From assembly GCF_964275005.1 (NCBI RefSeq), contig NC_092688.1:23613440-23677439 (forward strand): a DNA stretch of 64,000 nt, read 5' to 3'. This DNA is from Diadema setosum. Taxonomy: Eukaryota > Echinodermata > Echinoidea > Diadematoida > Diadematidae. Shown here one piece after another: positions 12,085-24,988 of the stretch (position 1 is its first letter; the number at the start of each line of letters is the position of its first letter). The position numbers and the translations under genes are program-made. Under the pieces are notes generated by a model. The model was not told the DNA's origin. It worked only from the letters and a program-made list of their open reading frames with translations, and did no database searches.

Positions 12085-12136
<52 letters not shown>
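12082..12136. repeat. (TA)n microsatellite
   Basis: A pure TA run following the dispersed repeat at 11926. Confidence 0.8.
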
Positions 12137-12138
<2 letters not shown>

Positions 12139-12814
12139 AATTTGCTTCAACCGTAGGATTTTATTGCCGTACTTACGCCCTCTCGAGAAATTGATGACAA
12201 ATACTCAAGTATGTGTTTCGTTGTCTTAGGTATTAACAGTGGATTTCACATGAATGTTCATTAAAGTAATTCAGTCCTACAACACAATTTATACGCAACT
12301 CGTCGACTTAGTTGTGTTCATGCTTTTTATCTGTTCCATCATAGATAATTCAGTATCATATTTTTACAAAGTGGAGCAGAAGTCCTTGAAATTTTCTCCG
12401 CAAAAAAAAAAAAAAAAAAAAAAAAAACCCAACAACAAACAAACCTAGGTGATGACTTACTTACTAGATCACTCATTTCTCAAGCTTGAAGCCACTTTCA
12501 TAGTTGAGTTAACACACTAATAACATTAGTATTTAAGCCAACTTAATTTCCCTTTTGTCTTTAAATAGGACGCAAATTCATTACCTTAAAGCGAATGGAT
12601 ATTCATGCAACAAACAGGTACTGTACAAAGAAGAAACAAACTCAGTAAGGGAAAACGGAAAGCGGAAGGAAGGAAAAATAGAGCATTAGACAGTAAAACA
12701 TGGTTTTAAGTCATGGCAAGAAATACGGAAATGAAATGGCAATTCGGACATACCTTCAAAACTTGACAAAAAAAAAAATCCTCCACGTATAAAATAATCT
12801 AATCTAGCCTACTA

Positions 12815-13178
12815 TTAAAGGGGATGGCTAGTGACTGATCAGTGGTAATCAATGGGAATGCTGGGGGATGATTGTTTCAATCCTTGTGGGGTTCATTTAA
12901 GAGTACATTATATATCTATTGTGTGAAAATTATTTGCTTCAGAATGGTCTCATATTCAAGTAGTGTGCAGTTTAATGCCCCGTCACTGTAAAGGCATGCT
13001 AACCTGGAAACACTAAACTGCACATTGCTTGAATATGAGACCATTCTGAAGCAAATAATTTTCACACAACAATAGATATATAATGTACTCTAATAAATGA
13101 ATCCCACAAGGACTGGAACAATCATCCTCCAGCATTCCCACTGATTCCCACTGATCAGTTACTAGCCATCCCCTTTAA
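12815..13178. mobile_element. Palindromic MITE with TTAA borders (364 bp)
   Basis: Two arms of about 150 bp form a near-perfect hairpin beginning TTAAAGGGGATGGCTAGTGA and ending with the complement. TTAA lies at each border, as used by piggyBac-type transposases. The spacer is about 50 bp. Confidence 0.75.
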
Positions 13179-13179
13179 G

Positions 13180-15367
13180 AACAGAGATAGCTTTGAGTCA
13201 ACATGACTTAAAACATACAAATTTCTTACCATTTCATAGGCTGCAATAAAAATAAATCCAAAACTGTTTAAAACTAGTGCAGCATAATTGCGTTGCTGTT
13301 GGAACCAGCACCTATCTGCCAAACCATCAACGTACCACAGTGATAGCAAGAAAAATAACAATTTATCCAGAAAAAGGAAATAGAGAGATATGGTAAAAGG
13401 AAATAGAATCACGGAGGCAAGGGGAAAGTCATGAACAAATATTATAAACATTTAGTATTCATAATAATGGTATCTATCACATAACAAGCTATCCAACGAC
13501 ACACCGTCCATATTATCAAATAGTTTGTCTAGTAATATCTGTTCTACGCAAATTTACAAGACAAAAAAAAAATGTACAGTGACTGCTTTCGATATTGTGT
13601 GTAGAACAGAATGTACAATGTATCTGCAAAGATACTGACCTAGTGCGTATCTTGGTATTGCTACATTACTTGTGTGCTTATAATGTCAGCATTTACGTAA
13701 TTATCATGACCTTGTCGAATAGGAGAGTCATACAGTATCCATACAGTGGGAGACATTTGCATCCACAAACATGTTTGGATGTTGAGATTCCATATTCTAG
13801 AGTCAAAGAGAAAACATCAGTCACTTAAAGCAACTGTCCCTTCATAGATCATTGACTTTTCTACGCGAGATCACAAACTGGACACAAAAATTCCTTGTAG
13901 GAAAGAAAAAAAATTCCAAATTTTCTTTTAACGATATGAATTCCAATTAGGGAGGATTAATGTCTTTGTCATCACATACTAGAATTCCATTTGTCAGTCA
14001 GCAGTTATGACCTAAGAAGGCAACCTAGGGCTGTTCACAAAATTACACATTGTTGTACCTTCAGATACAAATCAATGTTGTAAAAAGAGGAAGACACTAT
14101 ACCGCGTAATTCGCAACTTATTCTCCAGTGTTCAAAAACTCTTTTAAGGTTTGTTTCATAACCCTTTCGAATAGTCACTCTCGGTTGATTTGATATTGTG
14201 ACCGATGGCAGAGTTTCATGGAAACATGTGGAGTTTACAATTCTATGCGTTTCACCAATTGAAACTGTAGGCCAAGCCCTTTGTCGGTTTGCTGCGCCAC
14301 AAATTGAGTGGAAACGCAAGTGGGAAAGTGGCGTGACAACAGCTTCACTGGAAAGTTACTGTTGTTTTATTTTTTTTTTTTGTCATAAGTCATGAATGTA
14401 CAGGAAATTCTACAGGGAAAGAAATAGAGTCATTTCTAATTCCAATATGGTTGTTAATGTTTTGCTCCTGCCAAAGTGTTAGTAAGCGCGTGTATCTACT
14501 TTGTACTTGGAATTTCAACATTGTTTTGGAGATGATTTCACCCGAGGCAAACTGGTATTGATTTTGTGTTTCATTGTTTTGATTCATCCATGAAATCACT
14601 ATACGCGTGATTCCCGCCAAATATTTATGGCCTTGATATTTGAAGTGATTTCTCATTGCATGGAAGGTCTAGAGTACCCACTTATCAATCTATGGTTTAA
14701 GCAAATACTGTATTCCAATTCCAATTCCGATTTCCATTTATTTTTTTTTTCATATTTCTTAGTGAAACATACACCAAAATAATAATATAACAAAGTGAAA
14801 TGATACATGATACCCAGCTAGGATGCACAATAGAATATTGCAATCAAATAGAACATTGGGGTCAATACATAAAAGTTTGAATCTTAGTTTAAACGATGAA
14901 CTTACTGAAAAGCAAGATTGTTAAGCATAATTCCCAGTATTGCAACCGAAGGTATAGATCAAGGTAAGGAGCACTTTACAACGTAGGACGAATCTACAGA
15001 AAAAAATACTTTGGGATACAGCGTATTTTTCTCAGATACAAAGTAAGAGAACGAATAAACCACATGCTGAAGAGGTTATCAACAGTTGTTATCATAGCAA
15101 TGTTGACATGAAAGTTTCATAGTGTAAATTTCATAATTGGAAAACTATACAGTTGGGTCCTCAGAAGAGGCGCGGAAGTATCTGGGTAAAGCAAAACACA
15201 ATGCTAACAGTTCAATAATGATCACAGCTGTTACCACTGATACCGTTGATACTTACAGTGCAATAGATGCATATGTCACGGTAGAATAAAGCAAAATGAA
15301 TGAATGTGAATCCTCAGAGGAGAGTGAATGTTGCTTTATGCAAAACGTAGGTCAGGCCTTCAGGCAT
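13180..15367. other. Intergenic stretch downstream of copy B, nothing recognised
   Basis: Unique-looking AT-rich sequence with a TTCCAATTCC-type retroelement tail near 14715-14760. Minus-strand open frames at 14035-14319 and 14390-14656 have no recognised domain. Confidence 0.4.
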
Positions 15368-16173
15368 TTATTTTTCGTGTAATATGCGTGGGTCGATATA
15401 CGTGTACTCTGGGCAAGAGTGCGGTTCTTGGTGGGTCTCGGATTGTTCTGGAGTAATTTTGCCAGCATTTGCTCCGAGAATGAGATAGCCATGTTGATCC
15501 TCCTCCAGCTTTTCGCTCGGTTTGCCAGAGTAAATAGATGTAGAGTACAATCGATCGTTCAGGCTCGTCGGAAATGGGATCAGCTTTTCACTTTTACTGA
15601 CATGCCTGTATTCATGGCATGACTGCGGTCCTTGGATTTTCTCTGATTGGTCTGGAGTAATATCTTTGGCAATTGATTTGAGAACGAGGTGGCCATGTTC
15701 GTCGATTTTTTCGCTTGATTTGCTTGAGTAGATAGCTGTAGAATATAATGGATCGTTCAGCCCCATTGGTAAATTAACACGTTTTTCATTTCTGTTACGG
15801 GACGTGAATATGGTACCTGGATGGTTTTAGATTGGTAGGGAGTGATTTTACCGGTATTTGCTTCGAGAACAAGATAACCATTTTCATCTACCTCCGGCTT
15901 TTACCTTGATTTGACTGAGTAGATGGCTGTAGAATATAATGGATCAGCAGTGATTACTTCATTTCTATTGGTAGACTTGTACTTAACTCGTGTCTTCCGT
16001 CGAGACAGTTCTTAAATTGTCTCGGATTGGCGGTTTGGAGCAATTTGACCGGAATTTGCTGAGTGACGGAGATTTTCATCCACCTCGGATTTCTCTCTTG
16101 GTTGGCTTGGGTAGACGGATGCAGAACCAAGACTGTCTCTCTTGCTGTTCATTTTCTCTGCATGCTTGTGGTC
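15368..16173 (-). pseudogene. Degenerate tyrosine-repeat cytoplasmic tail (not the copy A type)
   Basis: About four repeats of roughly 64 residues lie on the minus strand after a good acceptor (GTGTCTTCACAG at 16174). The best two form an open stretch at 15368-15766. The unit core is DPLYSTAIYSSKSSEK, then an acidic HGYLIL segment, then ITPEQSE and an HSCPEYTYIDP end. The two upstream units contain in-frame stops (TAA in SETI-stop and SR-stop) and a frame change. Unit motifs LYSTxIYS and YLIL could be SH2 or sorting sites. It lies downstream of the copy B tail on the same strand. It may be an older 3' tail of copy B or the remnant of another family member. The repeats do not match the EELYATV repeats of copy A. 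Confidence 0.55.
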
Positions 16174-17027
16174 CTGTGAAGACACATACAACACGCAGGA
16201 AAATGAGGATATGTTTATCCAACTATAATATGATCATTCGATTTATTTGGCTCTAGAGACTCGTGAAAACTACATCAGGAATATTTAATCTGCTTTATGT
16301 GTTTTGTCGACAATGACACCAAAGTCTAGAGTTTATCGAGAAGTTACACTTGACAATGAATTTTACATCTACACAATTGACAACAGCAATATCATTAATG
16401 TGATAATACAAACGATGCACAGGTCCGAGTGCGTCAGTTGTGATTCCGTGCATAAGGTATTACTGGAATGGTTACTGGATGCATTCTTTGTTTCTTGTCA
16501 AAGAAAAAAAAAAAATGCATCCAATACCTCCAGCCACGTATCAAGATATTACTGGATGCATGGTAGATTTACTGGACCCATGATGCATAATTTGCAAGGC
16601 AATAGGTGTCTCTTACTGGGTGCGAGAACTTATAAATTTGGCAAGATTTTACGATGGGATAATGCTCCGCTTCAGTATGCTCTACACATGTTGAAAATAT
16701 GTTAATGCGCTAAGTTTCATTGGAAGTTTCAGCCAAAGCAAATTATCATTTTTTTTTTATGCTGTTTTTATTAGTAGTAGAAGATTTATTTCGTAAATCG
16801 CCTTTCCGTTTCCAAATAGTGTAATGTTCCCAAATATTAATGGTGAATCGATTTCTTGGTTTTCGTTGTGCCTTATACTATATTTTGAATACTGTAAATA
16901 GTTTCGAAATGTTATCACTGATATATTTCAATTGTGTTCTCCAATCCCATGGTATGGGTTCCAAGGGAAAATAAAACAATTGTGTTTATCATTGTTACAA
17001 GTCATCGATAACATATTTACATTTTAA

Positions 17028-17967
17028 GCTACGGTCACAAAGGTTCGTACGAATTCTGAAGTTCGTAAAGATTCGTAAAATTTCTCACGAACGCTGTTTA
17101 ATTCACAAGAACAACTTAAGACCTTCGAGAGAAACGAAATTATTTTCAGTTATACAATGGCCCTGTAGAATTCGTACGTTTTTCGAAAGAACGCCTTGAG
17201 TTATTCTTTCGCAGACTTACGGCCATCTTACGATTTCCTTTTGTCGTAAGATGGTCGTACGTGCAACTCACGGCACTCTCAAATCATTCGTCAGAAGATT
17301 TTACGATTTTTTAAAACATTTTGTCGGGTTGTTATAAAGACGCTGCCGTGTCTTGTCGAAAATTCTGTAACAGTTGAAAGTTTTATACTTCAAGATGGCA
17401 GTAGAGCCAAGGAGACTACAACTGCAGCTGAATCTGCAAGAAGAGGAGGAGGAGGAGGACGAAGAAGATAGAGTGGTTGTAGGGGTTGCTTTGGTTCAGG
17501 AGAGACAAAAGGAACTTTGCCCTTTTCCCTTTGATTGCCTTCCCTTTTGGTCCCATATTAAACAGAGATGCTTTCTGGTAGAATACCTAGAACAGAGTGA
17601 GGATTTGAACTTCGCGCGTTTGGCTTTATACCCTCCTAAAACTCAACAGTTGCACAAATTGTGTACCTAATCCTTACGAGGCATTCTCATGAAAGACGTA
17701 AGAGACCTCTTTGAACGACCTATGGCGTTCTTACAATCATCGTAAGAATTTAAGGCTTCTAGAATTGTCTCTCGACCCTACAAATCTTGCGTAGTTCTTA
17801 CGATCTTCGTATGACCGCCTTACGAAGAGAGGGTTTCGTACAAAGTAAAAAAAAAAAAAAAAATCTTGGACAAGACCATCGACCAGGCTACAAACTTACG
17901 AACGGTTTACGAACGTTGGTTTCGTACGGCGTTCGTAGCAGTTCTTTACGGTATTTGTGACCAAGCC
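17028..17967. mobile_element. Probable MITE or small DNA transposon (940 bp)
   Basis: Ends GCTACGGTCACAAAGGTTCG and the complement of GTATTTGTGACCAAGCC are imperfect inverted repeats. Many CGTAAG/CTTACG words are spread inside. An ORF at 17374-17670 has an acidic EEEEEEDEED run and no recognised domain. Confidence 0.5.
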
Positions 17968-18312
17968 ATTAGCTATTGTCACGAGGCACGCTCGGGCAGT
18001 AAAGATCACGATATAATTTTCGCTACCCGTTTTATTATCGTCGTATCATAAAGATGAATTAATTATTAATGTTAACATGGTTACCGGAGAGTAACATGCT
18101 TACACACTCTTCATAAAAATGACTTTTTGAGTATTTCCTCTGCTATCTACTAGTATGTAATCATGTGTATGAATATTTCACAAAATCCATATATTCAAAT
18201 GCACACTTTCACTTCCACAAATATATACACATACATACACACAGTAAAGATACAGGATACATACTAAGGTGCTGAGGACAGAGCAATTGACTTTTCTCTG
18301 TAATGGAACGGT

Positions 18313-18589
18313 TCAAACTCTTTCTAAGTTTGATGACTGGGAAAGTCCCTTGCCTACCTCCGCAGCGTTCTGGTAGATGTGATACGGGTCCTCTCGATGA
18401 ACAGTGACTTCTCTGCAAATGTTGTCATAGTAGTTCGGAAAAGGGTGACCCTCTGCTCCAGCGTCAGTACATATTTCACTAGTTTTGCTCAATACAACAT
18501 GATCCGTCGAGATCACATTTTGGTTGGTACTAACTACAGGATGCACCTGCAGTTGTCTATTGTTTGGCTGATTTAAAGTTTGTGATGAT
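18313..18589 (-). CDS. Copy B exon: shortened cytoplasmic tail (part of pseudogene)
   Basis: Homologous to the start of the copy A tail. The ancestral acceptor TTACAG reads TTACAT, but a new TACGTAG six bases further in would keep the frame and cost two Arg codons. It reads RSSQTLNQPNNRQLQV, then NYYDNI and PYHIYQNAAEVGKG, and stops at 18313 after about 91 residues, where copy A continues for over 300 more. YDNI fits a YxN motif. Confidence 0.65.
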
Positions 18590-19039
18590 CTACGTATGTA
18601 AAGGCAATCATAAGAGACACACACGTTCTTGAAAGAAAAAAAAAAGCAGAACATAAACATTTTCAAGATGGCTTGGAAACGTTACTTTCCAACATCAAAA
18701 ACAAATTTGTGGAAGATATGGATATTCAACTTATTTTGATTTCTTCCGATGAAAATACATAACATGTCTAGTAAAATATTGTGTTTGAATATCAAAATCC
18801 ATTTACACCTTTTGACATATGAAAATTGTGTTTTCGAGGGCTACATACACATGCATTTTCTGTTCTTACTCAACGTTTCAAGCATTAATTACATGACTTT
18901 AGAATAGTAAAAATGACAGAACAATCGCGCTAATATCGAACAACACAGATTGATAATACAATTAGGGAAAAGAAAGTAGTGCCTGTGGGTGGCAATGCAG
19001 ATTACCTTCTCGCAGTATTCCACAAAAACCCACTTCCGA

Positions 19040-19082
<43 letters not shown>

Positions 19083-19115
19083 TTGTACACAATATCAGGT
19101 TACGTAAACACTCAC

Positions 19116-19230
19116 CTTTTCTTGTGGTGCCTGCACAATACCATGAGTAGAATGGACAGAAGTATGGTTACAACACCCAGAAGAGCTGCCATTGTAAATA
19201 TGGCAATATCTTTCTCAGGAACTTCAGAAG
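19116..19230 (-). CDS. Copy B exon: transmembrane segment (part of pseudogene)
   Basis: A 115-bp open exon, phase 1 to 2, with donor GTGAGT. It encodes SEVPEKDIAIFT, then MAALLGVVTILLSILLMVL and CRHHKKR, the same layout as copy A 57972-58086. The intron to stalk 3 is about 4.1 kb here against about 0.65 kb in copy A because of transposon insertions. Confidence 0.75.
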
Positions 19231-19667
19231 CTAAGATGGAATTCAGTACAATAAATCTTTCTTACCCTTTGTAAAAAAAGAAAGAAAAAGTACATTCCAT
19301 AGGAAAACGAGACTCGGGAGGAGTTCCTTTTTTCTTTACATAATGAGTGCACATTTAAACGTATCATCAACAAGCTTTTACTGAAATGCACCCCTACCGC
19401 TGCAATGTACTAAAAACTACTACATTGCACATAAAAGGATAGGGCACCACCAAGTATGCGAATCTGAGTAAAGACTATTATGTGATAGGAAATTTGCTTT
19501 ATAGTAAATCACTGTATATTATTTTATCGTTGTTTGTGATGTATCAATTGCAAATTGATCAGTTTGACGCGATGATACACGATCCCATGTCGAAAACTTT
19601 TGTTTCATTTCAGGTCAATACGCATGAAAACTGTGAACTGTGCGTGTGTTGGTTTGTGTGTAGTGTG

Positions 19668-19670
<3 letters not shown>

Positions 19671-19740
<70 letters not shown>

Positions 19741-19741
19741 A
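19671..19741. repeat. (TA)n(TG)n compound microsatellite
   Basis: A TA run followed by TG in the copy B intron next to the transmembrane exon. Copy A has a (TG)n at 58493-58525 in the same intron. Confidence 0.8.
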
Positions 19742-20429
19742 GATTAATCTGCTTACAATAAAAAAACATGAGTTAATCATCAGCAAAACTTCGTTGCAAT
19801 AACTAAATATAACATTGTGGTTTTTGCTAAAACAAAAGGAAAGAAAGATTTCTAAGAATGAAAAATTAAAACAAAAAGTAACATAAAAATACATTTTCTG
19901 GAAAATGAGTCACCCTGCGTCATTCAGGAAGTCCAATCCTTCTGGTCACATTCTCCACTTTTACTTGCCAAATTTGGGCATAATGTCCACTCTCTGCCCT
20001 CCTTGGGTCAAGCTATGACCTCATAACCAGACATAGCCCTCCACCCAAACAGAGTGGCAGTAAAAGTGACGTAGAACTGTGCGTCGGTGGATTGGAATTT
20101 AAAGTTAAAATATATCTTTGGGAAGGGTCCTAAACCCAATAAATAGCGAAGTTTTCCTCTCCTCACTTCATATTGGAATCTTTGACAAGGAAGAAGCAGC
20201 AAGATATTTTGAAGCAGAGCGAGTGATCGGGAGTCAGCTATCTTTGTCTCCGGCAGGGGTAAATTATCTTCTTTGTCAAGCTTTAACTGCGAAGTCTATG
20301 GCTCAAACCTGCCTCAGACTCAGATCGGTTGATATGACATTGTTTATCGGTTATCAAGCTCCTACATTATGTGAGTGGACGTTGAGTTGAGTTGAGTTGA
20401 CAAATAGGAAGAACTTGTTAGAAAGCTGG

Positions 20430-21120
20430 TTATTTATTTATTTATTTATTTTTATTTATTCACAACATCTTTTAACAGGGACATTCCGTTCAGTTCTGCT
20501 GACAGCCAGCAGACCTGCTTTTCAAGGAAGCCCTGTATACAATGATACAAATGCATACATAAACTTTCAGGTAAAAACAAACAGTAGGTGGCCTACACAA
20601 AAACAAACAAACAAACGAATTATATACAGTATTTACAAGTACATTCACAAATGGTACAGAGGGGTACCAGTGTATTACAATAACAATAGTCATGTGGAAC
20701 ATATATCAACTCAACTCAATGTATAATCAAGTGAGCAAAAGACGAACAAACATTATTTTCTACCATGCTTCACAACCTAAGACCATATAGTATGTAGCAA
20801 TGGTCGGCAGTGTTTCTTGAAAAGAGGCAATGAACTCAGCGTCTGGACGGGAAGGGGTAACTTATTAAAGAGCATTGGACCATACAATAAGAAAAGCTAT
20901 GTTTTTTGTACTCAGTGTTAACCTGAGGAACAAACAGTGGACTGTTGGTAGCATATCGTGTTACATAATAAACGGGTCGCTGTGTGATAAAAGATAGACT
21001 TGACAATTTGAAGATGTATGTTCATTGCTGCTTTCACAACATCTTGATTGGTGACATTGTGCGTGACGACATTGTGGAGTAAACACTCGTGAATGTAATG
21101 TTCTAGTCATATTGGAGTAT
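20430..21120 (-). mobile_element. Probable LINE 3' region
   Basis: It begins with a (TTTA)n tract, then a stretch with AACAGGGACATTCCGTTCAG and ACTCAGTGTTAACCTGAGGA, the style of a retroelement 3' end in reverse orientation. No coding motif is visible. It is part of a ~3.4 kb block in the copy B intron that copy A lacks. Confidence 0.3.
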
Positions 21121-21629
21121 GCACTGGCTAGGAACCCCCCCCCCCCTCTCTCTCTCCTTCTTCTCCTTCTTCTTTATTCCTCCTAATTCCTTTCCTTATT
21201 TTCATATCTTGCCTATTGAAGATGATAGGAGTGTTTAACGGTATAAGGCCCGGTATTGAATGTATACTGGTGGTTCTTTGAGCGAATTGAATCTTGCTTT
21301 ATTATGTTGAGTTGTATGATATAAGAGAATATTGGATATCAATATCTGTTATTGCTGATTGAGTTGCAATCATTTAGATTCTTTATAATGTGGTATATGT
21401 TAATTACATTTGCCAATAATTCTGCTTTAGATGCATTACTCTGATTTAGCATATAATTACTTGCTCAAGTTAGTTAGCAAGACAACTATGAACTTCAAGA
21501 GCAGTGTAGAACAATTCATATGAGCAAGAAACACTGTGACGTCAAAATTCTAGAAACAGAGCAAATTCACTTTAACCTAGTGAACGGACTTCGGACCTAT
21601 TCAGGTCATTCAATCCTCTCTGGTCAGTG

Positions 21630-22185
21630 AAGGGCTTTTTACACTTGCGTTTCTTAACCCCGGACTTTCTCTGACCCAGTACTATCGTTAGTCCCGTACC
21701 AATTTTTTTCAGCTTTTTACACTCGCCGATTAGTCCCGTACTATCTCTTGTCCGGGGCTAAGGAGAAAACTGACCTTTTTACACTCGTATTTCTTAGCCC
21801 CGGACTTTCCAAACCACATGAATATTCATAATTACGCTGTGTACTGTACACGTACACGCACGCACCGGCAGCACTTGATTACCTCGTTTCTGATTGGTCA
21901 GTGAGGGTCGGACTTCGTCTCCGTCGCTTAGCCCAGGATTATTTTTTCGTTCTGTTTACACTCACTTGCTTGGCACCGCAATTGCGGTGCTAACCCCTGC
22001 TATTTTGCAGGGCCAGATAGTACCGTACTATCGGTGGGGCTAGCCCACTTTGGCAAAAACGAGTGTAAACAGAAAGTGGGCTAAGGATAGTCCCGTACCA
22101 ACGGTGGGGCTAAGGCCCCCCCCCCCCCCTTAGCCCCACCGTTGGTCCGGGGCTAAGCAAAATTTTACAAGTGTAAACAGCCCTT
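21630..22185. mobile_element. MITE, 556 bp, in copy B intron
   Basis: Ends are AAGGGCTTTTTACACTTG and the complement AAGGGCTGTTTACACTTG; AGCCCCGGAC and TACACTCG words recur inside in both orientations. Not present in the copy A intron. Confidence 0.7.
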
Positions 22186-23345
22186 GAGAGAGCATTCTTG
22201 ACACATTTACGACCTAGAAGCTTTCACATGGAAACACCTGTTAGAGAACAGTAGAGCTACAGTTAAGCCAATATAAACGCTTTCACATCGGAGTCTGTAT
22301 CAAAACTTCAGACATAAAGTTAACTCTTTGGACTGTATAGAGAAACCTAATGCGAATTAGAGATTTGCTATTGTAAACATGTACTTATAACGGAATAGCT
22401 ATAATCATGCAGTTGAAACGATTACTCAATGAGCATAGCATGAATTATCAGAATTTGACCATTCACTGTTGGAATTAAATGTCAATAATCAATGACTATG
22501 TGCCAATTACAAGTTGCAGAAATTATGCTAATGAATGTCGATACAGAATGTATAACGGTGCAATGATGCAATAAAGCATCACGAATAAGAGTGAACACAA
22601 CTGAATTAAGACTGTGTTTGCTGTATTATTGTCAAATATTCATTCATGTATTCATTGATGATACAATGTACTCATTATCCCTTGTACATAATGTTTACAT
22701 CTTTCAGGGTTTGGGTTCGGTTTTGATGATCAGAACCTGCGAATAATAAAGAACACCCGTAACCAACACTGCGAGTCCCGGCTCCATTTGTTGTCGTTAC
22801 ATAAATATTTGATAAACAAGGTGAAATTGAAATGATAAAAGGATACAGACTGGATTGACGTGTTATATTGGCGGATATCATCCTATGAGCAGATCGCTGT
22901 TCCGTTGTATGTAATTTGGAGTCCTATTGTAATAGTTCAAAAGTTTCCTTTCGTATTTATACATTAAAAAATACTATGTCCTTATGTCCTTGTGTACTTT
23001 TTCTACAGCTTTAGCTCTCACATAGCAAAAGCCTTAGCTCATGATACTTGTGTTTTACGATGACATTAAGCAATGATATTTTGAATTCAGAATCGCCTTT
23101 ATTTTTTTTCTATAATACTATGGAACAGACAAACAGATTAGAATAGATTCATATCAAAGCAATAAATCCTGTTTGCGCCCATGTACAATGATGATTATTA
23201 GAATCGTTTCTACGACTCCATTTGAAAAAAAAAAAACAATGATAATAAACGGCTATTAGTACAATCATTCCTGCCTGATGATTGAATATATAATGCATAT
23301 GTATATATACGTTAGATTATCAAATGATAAGGATATGCGACTCAC

Positions 23346-23402
23346 TTCTAGTCGTTTCGTTTGTGTCTCGTATAATTTTATTTTCAGTGGGTTTGCCATC
23401 TC
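23346..23402 (-). CDS. Copy B exon: stalk 3 (part of pseudogene)
   Basis: An open 57-bp phase 1-1 exon with acceptor AAACAG and donor GTGAGT. It encodes DGKPTENKIIRDTNETTR. Confidence 0.65.
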
Positions 23403-23972
23403 CTGTTTATGAAAAGAGGACAAGTAACAAGATAAGTGTTATAGTTACAATAATGACACCAAAGCATTTAAACCCACAATGACCTCGTCGCCTAATAATT
23501 TCGTTTCTCTTCATTTCACTTCGACATCCAAATGATACAAAATTATTATGTACATGTACCTGTTAAATCTAGAGGGTTCATGTGTGCATACTGTATACAA
23601 TTGATGTAGCTTGACTATGAACATATTAGCTTTGTCAAAAGAAAAGGAAGAAAGCAAGTTGCATTGGGATGCTATTCATTGAATGATAGTGTAATATGCC
23701 TTTTTTTTAAAATTACTATCCTATCTGAATGACTAACAGTGTGCATTTTAATAACAGAAAGAAGGAAAGCGTGAGTTTAAAAGTTGTTTGTTCATTTCTT
23801 GTTTTTTTAACCACGTTTTTAAAAAGTGGGTAGAAACAGACCAGGAGTAAACAAAAACAACGAACAAACAGAAGAACCGAAAAAAATGTGATTACAGTAA
23901 TTATAAACTGAACAATGAGAGAGGTACAAAAGAAAGGTACACAACTGTAAAGTGGCTGACAAGTCATCTTAC

Positions 23973-24039
23973 TTGGAAACGACGTGGCGGTGATCTCGGG
24001 CAATGTCGTTAATTCATACATAAGGCAGTAGTCCCTCGC
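23973..24039 (-). pseudogene. Copy B stalk-2 exon with 4-base insertion
   Basis: Homologous to 59731-59793, with acceptor AAACAG and donor GTAAGA conserved. Its length is 67 against 63 bp because of a four-base duplication (CTTATGTATGAATT against CTTATGAATT). The insertion shifts the frame and gives an immediate TGA. Confidence 0.65.
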
Positions 24040-24410
24040 CTGTTTCATTGGGGGAAATCAGGGGCATTGTGGGTAATGAATACTATTTGTGAATGACCGA
24101 GGTCAATAGAATCAATCTTTGCTTATGCATATTAATAGGCAACAAAATGTAATAGTTTACTGAAAGACAAATTTAGAGAACACATTGTATCATCATTAAT
24201 TTTTACAGGTGTTGGATTCAAGTCTTTCATGGTGCTGACAAAAATGTTTTGCTAAATCTATAGGTTTGTGGTATGGTTAACGGCAAATTTCAGTCAGATA
24301 AAAACAAACAAACATGACATCAAATCGCAATTGATACCGAAACACACATAAAAAACAACTGCAGTAACTCTAGCAATACCTTGCTATTAAATATTGTGAA
24401 TGCGAATCAT

Positions 24411-24458
24411 TGGAGACGTAGTCTGTATTCTGTGTAGGCGTTGTGTTGATGGTTCCAC
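24411..24458 (-). pseudogene. Copy B stalk-1 exon with lost donor
   Basis: Homologous to 60182-60232 and three bases shorter. The acceptor ACGTAG is kept, but the donor AGTGAGT of copy A reads AATGATT, so GT is missing. The exon is symmetric (phase 1-1), so skipping it would keep the frame. Confidence 0.55.
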
Positions 24459-24988
24459 CTACGTATTAACATAAACGTGTAAGACCTGATTCAGTTTCAA
24501 AGTAGAGCGGTAAATCCTCTTGCACTATTAGGACATATGAAACTCTGTCACAATTTGCCTGTGAAGAATCGGTGGGTCTTTAAAACCTGTCCATAGCGTA
24601 TATATTTCAAATAACAGCACGTTAAACACCACTTCCTGTTGGTGTATATTGGCTTTATATTAGGAAAAAAAGATGTTTTCTTATATCGAGGGACAGAATA
24701 ATGAATAGATCAAAATGGTCACACTGTCTCGTATTTCGACAAATATTTTCGACTTTCAGCAAAACTGCGACATTGGCCAGAATCTTCAGTTAGAATTTTG
24801 GCTGATTCCCCTTACGAGAAATTTCGTGGAAATTTGAATAAACCTCATAAATGTCCCACATTATGTCCAATTACGAGCTATCATCCTTAGTTCCTTCTCT
24901 TATGCTCAGTTTTATACTGTGTTATATTCAGTGTAGCCAATTATATGTTTCAACTTTGACAATCATAGGATGTGTATCAATGGTAAAC

